DNA from: Methylotenera_A sp031429035
Lineage (GTDB): Bacteria > Pseudomonadota > Gammaproteobacteria > Burkholderiales > Methylophilaceae
Assembly (NCBI GenBank): GCA_031429035.1
Contig: JANOYU010000005.1
Coordinates: 1-23,946 of the forward strand
DNA: 23,946 bases
Direction of reading: 5' to 3'
Below are positions 1 to 5,957 of this stretch, one piece after another; position 1 is the first letter of the stretch; the number at the start of each line of letters is the position of its first letter. The position numbers and the translations under genes are program-made. The notes beneath the pieces were generated by a model. That model did not search any database, had not been told where the DNA came from, and saw only the letters and a list, made by a program, of their open reading frames with translations.

Positions 1-519
1 AGTAGTCACCACATGCGCGTTATGGTGTGTTGCAATCACGTCGGTTTTATCTAAGCCCACAATTAAATCGGTATGGCCGTAACAAGTGCAAGTGTATAGT
101 TGTTGCGGCGTAACGGCTGCATAAACGGCGGTGCCTCTAATACCAATAGTGGCTGTAGCTGTGTAAATACGCGTAGTTGTTTTTCTTTTACCAAAAACAC
201 CCAACATCGCGCCACCGACCAATCTTAATGCGCTAACTAGTGCATCATTTTCTTCTGAATACACTTGTAAGGTACTGCCGCCACGCATTAAAAATGCGTC
301 TTGGCCCATGCTAAATACAAGCTTGCCATCTTTTGAAACAACAATCTCATCGCCATTTTTAATCACGGTTGCACTGTTTATTTTGGCTTGATTGATAAAA
401 ACATCGCCTACAATTTCGTGAATTTTTCCAGCAGCGGCGTGTGCTTTTAAAGGAATAATTGCAGTTAGTGGTAGCGCAGCAGTTGCAAGTAAAAATTTGC
501 GTCTAGAAATATTGGCCAT
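1..519 (-). CDS. FecR-domain periplasmic protein with Tat signal, 3' end outside window
   Basis: This is an open frame of 173 codons that starts with ATG at 519 and runs off the left edge, so the C-terminus is not seen. AAGGGG lies about six bases before the ATG. The N-terminus has a twin-arginine motif (SRRKFLL, residues 5-11), a hydrophobic stretch and an AHA-A-like cleavage site near residue 31, which suggests export of a folded protein. The mature part reads like a FecR domain: KNGDEIVVSKDGKLVFSM, then a central block ending TIGIRGTAVYAA, the usual TxxGIRGT-type signature. A CTCYGH segment follows. FecR-domain proteins of this soluble kind (without an anti-sigma helix) are common in proteobacteria and their role is mostly unknown. 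I see no adjacent sigma factor or TonB receptor in the window, so a role in iron sensing is not supported. Confidence 0.8.
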   Translation of the reverse strand, partial: MANISRRKFLLATAALPLTAIIPLKAHAAAGKIHEIVGDVFINQAKINSATVIKNGDEIVVSKDGKLVFSMGQDAFLMRGGSTLQVYSEENDALVSALRLVGGAMLGVFGKRKTTTRIYTATATIGIRGTAVYAAVTPQQLYTCTCYGHTDLIVGLDKTDVIATHHNAHVVTT

Positions 520-616
520 AAAAAACCCCTTGACTGAGTGTAAATGTTTAGTCGGGCAATACTCAAATAACTTACAAAATGGCAACCTAAAATAATTACG
601 TAAAACAAATAGGCAA

Positions 617-645
617 AATAAAAGCCGAACAAGTCGGCTTTTATT
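617..645. terminator. Bidirectional hairpin terminator
   Basis: This is a perfect 12-bp inverted repeat (617-628 and 634-645) with a GC-rich core AGCCGA/TCGGCT and a 5-base loop. The A-rich and T-rich ends give a U tract on either strand. It sits 27 bases after the stop of the minus-strand gene at 672-902, which it most likely terminates. Confidence 0.75.
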
Positions 646-671
646 GGCGGGCTTTTTAACTTTATGGCAAA

Positions 672-902
672 CTAATGCAAACGCGAATCCAAAATTTTAT
701 CTGCCAGCATTTGAAAACGTGGTGAAACAAATTTTCTCGCTTGCTCACCGGCATCGGCAATTGATAGTAGCTCTTCTATGGCCGATCTAAATCCAAGCTC
801 AAATAGCCAGTAATCTGATTGATCAATGGCCGATTTTTTATCGGTATTCACATCTGCACAAAGCCGCTCAAAAGCCTCCATACACACATTGCGTTCTGCC
901 AT
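672..902 (-). CDS. Small hypothetical protein, 76 aa
   Basis: I do not recognise the family. The frame could begin 15 codons upstream, but the internal ATG at 902 has a near-perfect ribosome binding site (GGGAGG, five bases before it) and gives MAERNVCMEAFERLC. The upstream codons overlap the promoter region. The product is soluble, mildly acidic and probably all-helical (FERLCADVN, FELGFRSAIEELLSIADAGEQARKF), with no signal peptide, membrane segment or known motif. It has its own sigma70-like promoter (936-963) and a strong hairpin terminator at 617-645, so it appears to be a well-expressed single-gene unit. Real coding status is likely; function is unknown. Confidence 0.7.
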   Translation of the reverse strand: MAERNVCMEAFERLCADVNTDKKSAIDQSDYWLFELGFRSAIEELLSIADAGEQARKFVSPRFQMLADKILDSRLH

Positions 903-935
903 ATTACCTCCCAAAAAATCAATTTTCAACTTGTT

Positions 936-963
936 ATAATAAAACACCTACTAGCTTTGTCAA
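936..963 (-). promoter_or_regulatory. Sigma70-like promoter of the 76-aa gene
   Basis: On the minus strand there is TTGACA (963-958), a 16-base spacer and TATTAT (941-936), about 34 bases before the ATG at 902. The -35 box is a perfect match and the -10 has five of six bases. Confidence 0.6.
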
Positions 964-1016
964 TCACACGATTGGCTAGTTCAAATGCTAATTATTCTGC
1001 TGCTTACTTTTGATTC

Positions 1017-1568
1017 CTATTTTTGATCCCAGCTATCTTCCCACATGCAGTGTTTAATTGTGTGACGATTTTTAATCAGCTCATCAATGCTTGGCTCGTC
1101 ATTTAACGCACGTTTTAATGCCAATTTAATCGCATCATAATTATTTTTGTACATATCGGCTTTGTCTAAAGTGCCGGCTTTTTCTAGCGCAACGCAACCT
1201 GGGTCTATCCAAAGCAACGCAATAATACATAAATCATTTACTTGGTCTTTTGGGATTATGCCTTCAATCACCGCGTCTAGTATGCCATCAGCCACACCAG
1301 CTTGCACTACGCCACCGAACAAACCAACATCGGTGCTACCTTGCAAGGTTACTTTTGGCACCATCATGCAGGCAGGGCGCACCAGTTGGTTAATATCGCG
1401 CACTGCAAACATGGCAGTGTGGCCTTTACTTTGTGCCATTAAATTGGCGAATGCTTGGCCAACTGGGCCATCGACAGCGCCGATTAAAATTTCTGGCATG
1501 GCGGCAGTCACATCTTTGCCTTCAGTGTATAACGTGGCTTCGCCGGCTTTAAAAATAATTTTTGACAT
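1017..1568 (-). CDS. Formaldehyde-activating enzyme (Fae) family paralogue
   Basis: At 183 aa it is near the usual Fae length (about 170). Fae catalyses condensation of formaldehyde with tetrahydromethanopterin in methylotrophs. Family features seen: GEA near residue 9, the EILIGAVDGPVGQAFAN block, the VRPACMMVPKVT strand, LFGGVVQAGVADGILDAVIEGIIP, and YKNNYDAIKLALKRALNDEP. From memory, in Methylorubrum Fae the block is HIDLIIG with the catalytic histidine first; here the aligned segment is MPEILIG, so methionine appears to replace that histidine. This points to one of the Fae-like paralogues (Fae2/Fae3 type) of uncertain function rather than the canonical enzyme. The start has AAAGAGAA upstream. 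There is no other tetrahydromethanopterin-pathway gene in the window. The family call is firm; enzymatic activity is doubtful. Confidence 0.88.
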   Translation of the reverse strand: MSKIIFKAGEATLYTEGKDVTAAMPEILIGAVDGPVGQAFANLMAQSKGHTAMFAVRDINQLVRPACMMVPKVTLQGSTDVGLFGGVVQAGVADGILDAVIEGIIPKDQVNDLCIIALLWIDPGCVALEKAGTLDKADMYKNNYDAIKLALKRALNDEPSIDELIKNRHTIKHCMWEDSWDQK

Positions 1569-1635
1569 AATGTTCTCTTTACATAAATTTAGAAATAATG
1601 CGTTATTTTAACAAATGCTAAGGCACAGTTTCAAT

Positions 1636-2070
1636 TTATATTTCCATTCGCATATCCACATGTGGAATATGCAAATCTTGATAAACCGCACTGCTTACCT
1701 TAAAACCACATTTTTCATAAAATGGTATGGCATGCGTTTGTGCCGATAAGGTGATTTGCTGTGCGCCGTGTGTTTTGCATATTGCCACCGCAGCCAATAG
1801 CAGAGCGGCTCCCAGCCCATTGCCTCGATATTGTTTTAGCACCGCCATACGGCCAATTTTGTGATAATCAATAATACGCAAGCAGGCAATCGCTTCATTA
1901 TTTAGCGATGCCAACACATGCACTGCCGTTGCATCAATGTTATCCCACTCAAATTCTGGCGTTACCAATTGTTCTTGAATAAAAACGGGCGTGCGCACCG
2001 CGCGCAAATGCACCTCAGATATTGCCCAAGTAGTTTCTACTATTTTAATTTTATCTAAGCTAGGTTTCAT
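1636..2070 (-). CDS. GNAT-family N-acetyltransferase
   Basis: It is an acetyl-CoA-dependent N-acetyltransferase of unknown substrate, in the ElaA/YjcF-like group. The diagnostic acetyl-CoA loop is RMAVLKQYRGNGLGAALL (R/Q-x-x-G-x-G), preceded by the EFEWDNIDATAVHVLA strand common to this subgroup, and followed by the AIPFYEKCGFK motif of GNAT motif B. The start is uncertain: the frame is open from a GTG at 2097, and ATG codons at 2082 and 2070 follow. No start has a clear Shine-Dalgarno. I chose 2070 because it puts the conserved TTW...LRAVR region at the usual distance from the N-terminus. It diverges from the DoxX gene at 2149. Cytosolic. Confidence 0.85.
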   Translation of the reverse strand: MKPSLDKIKIVETTWAISEVHLRAVRTPVFIQEQLVTPEFEWDNIDATAVHVLASLNNEAIACLRIIDYHKIGRMAVLKQYRGNGLGAALLLAAVAICKTHGAQQITLSAQTHAIPFYEKCGFKVSSAVYQDLHIPHVDMRMEI

Positions 2071-2148
2071 TGTGCTACGCATACTTGCAGAATTCACTGG
2101 TTCAGTGCATCATGCTGGCTACTATTTTATCTATGTTGAAAGTGATTT

Positions 2149-2538
2149 ATGCCACATTATTTAACTGCACTAGCGCGTATTTTACTCGCACAAATTTTTT
2201 TAATCGCCATTTTAATCACCATTTCGCAAATTACTAGCAACCCTGACGGCTATGCAGCTTACACCGCTTATTTAGGCGCACACGGTTTAATTGGCCTATT
2301 TGCACCGTTAACGGTTTTTATACAACTGGTGTTTGGCTTGGGGCTTTTATTAGGCTACAAAACTAAAATATGCGCCTATGTATTGGCAGCTTATGCAGTA
2401 TTTATTGCCTTATTTATGAAGCTGCAAGAACCAGGGGGCTTAATTTTAACACTGCAATATTTGGCGATTGCTGGCGGTTTGTTACTGCTGGCATTGCACC
2501 ACAAAACGGCATTTAGTTTAGATAACCTTAAAAAATAA
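2149..2538 (+). CDS. DoxX-like integral membrane protein
   Basis: This 129-aa protein is almost entirely hydrophobic, with four predicted membrane helices at roughly residues 7-27, 46-66, 73-91 and 98-116. The pattern LARILLAQIFLIAILITI at the N-terminus, GLIGLFAPLTVFIQLVFGLGLLLGYKTK in the middle and QEPGGLILTLQYLAIAGGLLLLAL at the end fits the DoxX/YphA family. DoxX proteins are small membrane subunits linked in some bacteria to redox homeostasis or quinone-linked oxidoreductases, but the function is not established for this branch. The ribosome binding site is weak (GAAAGTGA). It diverges from the GNAT gene and converges on the metallohydrolase gene; a palindromic repeat copy lies 22 bases after the stop. 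Confidence 0.82.
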   Translation: MPHYLTALARILLAQIFLIAILITISQITSNPDGYAAYTAYLGAHGLIGLFAPLTVFIQLVFGLGLLLGYKTKICAYVLAAYAVFIALFMKLQEPGGLILTLQYLAIAGGLLLLALHHKTAFSLDNLKK

Positions 2539-2560
2539 TGTAATTTATTTAAAATTTTAA

Positions 2561-2597
2561 TGCCCTGCAAGCCGCATGGATATTGGCTTACAGGGCA
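2561..2597 (+). repeat. Dispersed palindromic repeat, copy A
   Basis: 5' arm TGCCCTGCAAGCC (2561-2573), loop GCATGGATATT (2574-2584), 3' arm GGCTTACAGGGCA (2585-2597). There is one C/A mismatch in the 13-bp stem, which extends three more A/T pairs outward (2558-2600). It lies 22 bases after the doxX-like stop, on the same strand. Four related copies occur in the window. Confidence 0.85.
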
Positions 2598-2608
2598 TTA
2601 CTTTTGAT

Positions 2609-2646
2609 ATAAGTTAGTCTTTAAAATGTATCTTAGACTAACTTAT
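2609..2646. terminator. Inverted repeat between convergent genes
   Basis: This is a perfect 12-bp inverted repeat (2609-2620 and 2635-2646, ATAAGTTAGTCT and its complement) with a 14-base loop. It sits between the converging doxX-like and metallohydrolase genes and reaches the first base of the latter's stop codon. It is AT-rich without a clean U tract, so function as a terminator is an inference from position. Confidence 0.45.
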
Positions 2647-3578
2647 TATTCCCATTCTAAAGCAGGGAAAATATTATTTACGTTGCGTCGATTGGCAATA
2701 TCAAACAATAGCCATTTGTCCTTCTCGCTGGCCGCCGCGCTGGCCATCGTGTCACTCATGCTTTTGCCTGCTTTAATATTGGCGCGAATATCTGCTAATA
2801 GCACGTTAAAATAATTTTGCGCATTGTTTATGGCTTTCACGCCATCTGCATTATTTTTTTGGGTAGCGCCATGGCCAGGCACCAATTGTTTAAAAGGCAA
2901 TGTTTTAAGTAACTCTTGCTCGGCAATTAAGCCTTTAATATCGCCTTCTATCACTGGTGTGCGCTCTATAAACACTAAATCACCCGAAAATAAAGTTTGT
3001 GTTTTGCTGTCTTCCACCGTTAAATCGGTGTTGGTGTGCGCATTGGGGTGAGCGCTTACTTTTAACGCTCTACCGCCCAAGTCTATGGTTTCTACCGTTT
3101 TTACAGCTTGTGTTGGCGCCACAATATCGGTACCTTTGGCGTCAGCACCCAAAAATAGTTTATTTAATTTATCGTAGCCGTCTTTGCGCGTAAACATGGC
3201 TTGCTCTAACTTTTCGTGGCCAATAAATTTAGGTTTATCCTCTACAAATGCGGCGTTGCCAAAAATATGGTCTGGGTGCACATGTGTATTAATCACATAT
3301 AAAATAGGTTTATCAGTCACTTTTTTTATGGCAGCGCGCAATTGCTGGCCCACTTTTAGGCTACCACCAGTGTCTATCACCGCCACGCCTTTATCGCCCA
3401 CAACGAAACTAATATTGCAAATATCGCCTTGATAGCCCTCATCAATATCTAAGTGCTCGCCATGATGTACATAAACGCCGCTACCTAAATCCTCTATGGC
3501 AAAAGCCGTTTTAGCTGCTATCTGATTTGCCGCGCAACCAAACAAAACTAGCGCAAATAAATGTACTAAAATTCTCAT
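2646..3578 (-). CDS. Quinoprotein relay system zinc metallohydrolase (MBL fold, QuiP2-like)
   Basis: This 310-aa metallo-beta-lactamase-fold hydrolase carries an N-terminal signal (MRILVHLFALVLFGC; the Cys15 could be a non-ideal lipobox), so it is periplasmic or membrane-anchored. The metal ligands are visible: H99-x-H101-x-D103-H104 (NTHVHPDHIFGN), a histidine in SAHPNAHTNTDL, an aspartate in LFSGDLVF and a histidine in VPGHGAT. The arrangement GDICNISFVVGDKGVAVIDTGG followed by THVHPDHIFGNAAF matches SoxH-related proteins that accompany PQQ-dependent dehydrogenases. The exact reaction of that family is not known. AAGGAAAC is the ribosome binding site. It diverges from cytochrome b561. I see no PQQ biosynthesis or methanol dehydrogenase gene nearby, so the quinoprotein link rests on family resemblance recalled from memory. 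Confidence 0.82.
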   Translation of the reverse strand: MRILVHLFALVLFGCAANQIAAKTAFAIEDLGSGVYVHHGEHLDIDEGYQGDICNISFVVGDKGVAVIDTGGSLKVGQQLRAAIKKVTDKPILYVINTHVHPDHIFGNAAFVEDKPKFIGHEKLEQAMFTRKDGYDKLNKLFLGADAKGTDIVAPTQAVKTVETIDLGGRALKVSAHPNAHTNTDLTVEDSKTQTLFSGDLVFIERTPVIEGDIKGLIAEQELLKTLPFKQLVPGHGATQKNNADGVKAINNAQNYFNVLLADIRANIKAGKSMSDTMASAAASEKDKWLLFDIANRRNVNNIFPALEWE

Positions 3579-3612
3579 TTTGTTTCCTTATCTATACCTT
3601 CTTGTACAGTTA

Positions 3613-3640
3613 TTGTTACAATAATGTATACCGCTATTAT
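3613..3640 (+). promoter_or_regulatory. Candidate promoter of cytochrome b561
   Basis: TTGTTA (3613-3618), a 16-base spacer and TATTAT (3635-3640). Transcription would begin near 3647, about 43 bases before the ATG. Confidence 0.45.
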
Positions 3641-3648
3641 GCGCTGTG

Positions 3649-3667
3649 ATGCTTGTCACACAAGCAT
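3649..3667 (+). promoter_or_regulatory. Perfect palindrome in the leader of cytochrome b561
   Basis: ATGCTTGT-CAC-ACAAGCAT is an 8-bp perfect inverted repeat with a 3-base centre. It lies at the expected transcription start and ends 22 bases before the ATG at 3690. It could be an operator for a dimeric regulator or a leader hairpin; there is no U tract, so it is not an intrinsic terminator. Confidence 0.4.
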
Positions 3668-3689
3668 TTATTAAACAAAGGATATTACG

Positions 3690-4283
3690 ATGGATTACGC
3701 CACCACCAGCTATACAAAAACTGCCAAAATTTTGCATTGGCTGATTGCAATCGCCATTTTTGGCATGTTTGCATTAGGTTGGTTTATGAGCGATTTGCCC
3801 AAAGAAGCGCCTAAACAAATGGCTTACGATTTATTTGACTGGGGCATTTATACTTGGCAATTGGATAAAGAAGCCAGCCCACGCACGTTTTACTTCAACT
3901 TACATAAATCCATCGGCGTGACTATTTTTGCGCTGATTTTATTCAGAATTTTTTGGCGCATTACCCACAAAGCGCCTGCCATGTTAGCTTCGTATAAAGC
4001 GTGGGAGAGCAAATTAGCCAGCCGCGTGCACCGTTTGCTTTATGTGCTAATGTTTGCGCTGCCATTAAGCGGCATTATTATGGCGGTGGCCAGCAAATAT
4101 GGCATTAAATGGTTTGGCCTAGAATTTATTGGCGGGCTAGATAACACGCCACTGCGCGAGGCATTTAAAGAAGTGCATGAGATTGTGGGTATTGTGATTT
4201 TACTGGTGCTGGTGCTGCACATTGTTGGCGCGCTAAAACACAAATTTGTTGATAAAGACGAGACGCTGGACAGAATACTGTAA
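3690..4283 (+). CDS. Cytochrome b561
   Basis: This is a di-haem b-type cytochrome of the inner membrane (197 aa, family length about 180-200). It passes electrons between the quinone pool and a periplasmic or cytoplasmic partner. Four membrane helices are evident at about residues 13-32, 74-93, 112-131 and 163-182. Candidate haem-ligand histidines are H16 (KILHWLIAI), H72 (NLHKSIGV), one in SRVHRLLYVLMF and those in EVHEIVG and LVLHIVGALKHKF, which is the family pattern. The ribosome binding site is AAAGGA, ten bases upstream. A strong terminator follows at 4299. The gene is monocistronic and diverges from the QuiP-like metallohydrolase, consistent with shared use in periplasmic redox chemistry. 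Confidence 0.92.
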   Translation: MDYATTSYTKTAKILHWLIAIAIFGMFALGWFMSDLPKEAPKQMAYDLFDWGIYTWQLDKEASPRTFYFNLHKSIGVTIFALILFRIFWRITHKAPAMLASYKAWESKLASRVHRLLYVLMFALPLSGIIMAVASKYGIKWFGLEFIGGLDNTPLREAFKEVHEIVGIVILLVLVLHIVGALKHKFVDKDETLDRIL

Positions 4284-4298
4284 GTTTTATTTTGCAAG

Positions 4299-4323
4299 AA
4301 AGCCCACCATAGTGGGCTTTTTT
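4299..4323 (+). terminator. Intrinsic terminator of cytochrome b561
   Basis: AAAGCCCAC (4299-4307), loop CATA, GTGGGCTTT (4312-4320), continuing in T residues. A textbook intrinsic terminator 15 bases after the stop codon. Confidence 0.9.
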
Positions 4324-4366
4324 ATTACATATTTTTTATGTATTATTTTTAAGTACCTTATTTGCA

Positions 4367-4403
4367 TGCTCTGCAAGCCAATATCTATGCGGCTTGCAGA
4401 GCA
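4367..4403 (-). repeat. Dispersed palindromic repeat, copy B
   Basis: TGCTCTGCAAGCC (4367-4379), loop AATATCTATGC (4380-4390), GGCTTGCAGAGCA (4391-4403). The 13-bp stem is perfect. The loop is the complement of the copy A loop with one change, so this copy points to the minus strand, the strand of hemE, whose stop codon is 30 bases away. Its flank shares AAGTATCGAG with copies C and D. Confidence 0.88.
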
Positions 4404-4433
4404 TCATTTTGTTCTCGATACTTATTTAACTAT

Positions 4434-5498
4434 TTATTTATGATATTGTTGGCTATGTTTTCGCACCGCTTCTAGCATCGCTGCTGCATTCTCTGGCGGC
4501 GTCCATTGCGTAATACCGTGGCCTAAATTGAACACATGGCCAGCGCCTTTGCCATAACTTGCTAGAATCGAAGCGACTTCTTTTTCAATCGCCGCTGGCG
4601 TGCTCAGCAATACGATTGGGTCAAGGTTGCCTTGTAAGGCCACTTTATCGCCAACACGTTTGCGCGCTTGGCCAATATCTACCGCCCAATCTAATCCTAG
4701 CGCATCTGCGCCAATTTCTGCTTGCGCCTCAAGCCACAGCGCGCCACCTTTGGTAAACACAATACTCGGCACTTTTTTGCCATCGGCAGTTTTGGTTAAA
4801 CTAGCGACAATTTTTTGCATGTAATTAAGCGAAAACTCAACATAAGCATTATGCGACAGCGCACCACCCCATGAGTCAAAAATCATCACGGCTTGCGCAC
4901 CCGCCGCAATTTGCGCGTTGAGATATTGAATGACGGTTTGTGCGTTGGTTTCTAAAATATGGTGCAACAAATCAGGCCGAGCGTAGGCCATTTTTTTTGT
5001 ATTTAAAAAATCTGTACCGCCTTTACCTTCTACCATATACGTCGCCAACGTCCACGGGCTGCCACTAAAGCCAATTAGCGGTACTCTACCATTAATGGTT
5101 TTGCGAATTTGCGCCACCGCGTCAAACACATATTGCAACTTGGCCATATCGGGCACGTGCAAAGCTTTAATCTCGGCCTCTTCACGCAAAGTACGCTCAA
5201 ATTTTGGGCCTTCACCTTCGGTAAAATACAAGCCCAAACCCATCGCATCGGGCAGGGTGAGAATATCTGAAAATAGAATCGACGCATCCAACAGCGGGTA
5301 GCGATCGAGCGGCTGTATGGTGACTTCAGTGGCAAAATTCGGGTTTTTGCACAAATCTAAAAAGCTACCTGCGGTTTTACGGCTTTCGCGATACTCTGGC
5401 AAATAGCGCCCCGCTTGGCGCATCATCCATACTGGCGTGTAAGGCGTTGGCTCGCGATTTAGTGCGCGCAGAAAGGTATTATTTTGTAATATTGTCAT
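4434..5498 (-). CDS. hemE: Uroporphyrinogen decarboxylase
   Basis: It removes four acetate carboxyl groups from uroporphyrinogen III to give coproporphyrinogen III, a cytosolic haem-synthesis step. The 354-aa length matches the family. Signatures: PVWMMRQAGRYLPEYR (residues 22-37, with the substrate-binding Arg27 and Arg31), LFSDILTLPDAMG containing the catalytic aspartate, and GFSGSPWTLATYMVEG with the conserved tyrosine. The C-terminal NLGHGITQWTPPENAAAM block is also typical. The ATG at 5498 follows directly on the stop codon of the upstream SUKH gene (TAA then ATG, zero gap) and has no clear Shine-Dalgarno, so translation is probably coupled. It is the last gene of the gltB-gltD-SUKH-hemE series. 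Confidence 0.97.
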   Translation of the reverse strand: MTILQNNTFLRALNREPTPYTPVWMMRQAGRYLPEYRESRKTAGSFLDLCKNPNFATEVTIQPLDRYPLLDASILFSDILTLPDAMGLGLYFTEGEGPKFERTLREEAEIKALHVPDMAKLQYVFDAVAQIRKTINGRVPLIGFSGSPWTLATYMVEGKGGTDFLNTKKMAYARPDLLHHILETNAQTVIQYLNAQIAAGAQAVMIFDSWGGALSHNAYVEFSLNYMQKIVASLTKTADGKKVPSIVFTKGGALWLEAQAEIGADALGLDWAVDIGQARKRVGDKVALQGNLDPIVLLSTPAAIEKEVASILASYGKGAGHVFNLGHGITQWTPPENAAAMLEAVRKHSQQYHK

Positions 5499-5954
5499 TT
5501 AATTAAATTCTTCATAAGCAAGAAAATTTTCCATAAACTCAGTGAAAGTATTGGCGAGTAAACGTATTTTTTGTTTTGCACTATGTGCATAATAAACAAT
5601 TGGGTATTCGCCACTTTGCAAGCCACCGCGTAAATCAAATAGAACTTGGTCGCCATCAGCTTCCATAAAAAACTCGGCAAAACACAAATACTCTACCGAT
5701 TCTGATGTTTTAGTTTCAATTGAATAGGGGTGTAAAAATGGATGTTGCAAATCAAATTGAACCACGCCGCCCATTAGCCAAAAACCACGGGTGCATGATA
5801 ATAAATCCTTATATGCTTGCGGCAGCGGCAGGTTTAAGTTTTTTTCAATGCGGACAATTTCATCTTGGCTTGCGGCCGCTTGCACAGATTCTAAATCATA
5901 ATTTGGCGCTAATTGCGAAAATGTTGGGAAAAATACGCTAGTTTTTTCCAACAT
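5499..5954 (-). CDS. SMI1/KNR4 (SUKH) family protein
   Basis: This 151-aa cytosolic protein resembles the SUKH superfamily: EIVRIEKNLNLPLPQAYKDLL followed by a G-F turn corresponds to the E...LPxxYKxhL core, followed by the FDLQHPF strand, a mid-protein acidic strand (FMEADGDQVLFDLRGG) and a C-terminal helix (NTFTEFMENFLAYEEF). SUKH proteins are often immunity factors for contact-dependent toxins, but many are housekeeping genes without a toxin. No toxin is nearby. The gene sits between gltD (3-base gap) and hemE (0-base gap), so it is co-transcribed with them. Its role in that operon is unknown. The resemblance is by eye and would need a profile search. Confidence 0.72.
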   Translation of the reverse strand: MLEKTSVFFPTFSQLAPNYDLESVQAAASQDEIVRIEKNLNLPLPQAYKDLLSCTRGFWLMGGVVQFDLQHPFLHPYSIETKTSESVEYLCFAEFFMEADGDQVLFDLRGGLQSGEYPIVYYAHSAKQKIRLLANTFTEFMENFLAYEEFN

Positions 5955-5957
5955 TTC

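Noticed and set aside
1147..1611. 154-codon plus-strand frame opposite the Fae paralogue
   Set aside because: Fae homology on the minus strand is clear; the antisense product is low-complexity and has no recognisable domain.
2561..2597. Reading the palindromic repeats simply as intrinsic terminators
   Set aside because: No U tract follows the stem on either strand in most copies, the loop is conserved, and one copy lies inside a gene.
5499..5954. Toxin-antitoxin or polymorphic-toxin immunity locus
   Set aside because: There is no toxin gene nearby; neighbours are gltD and hemE.
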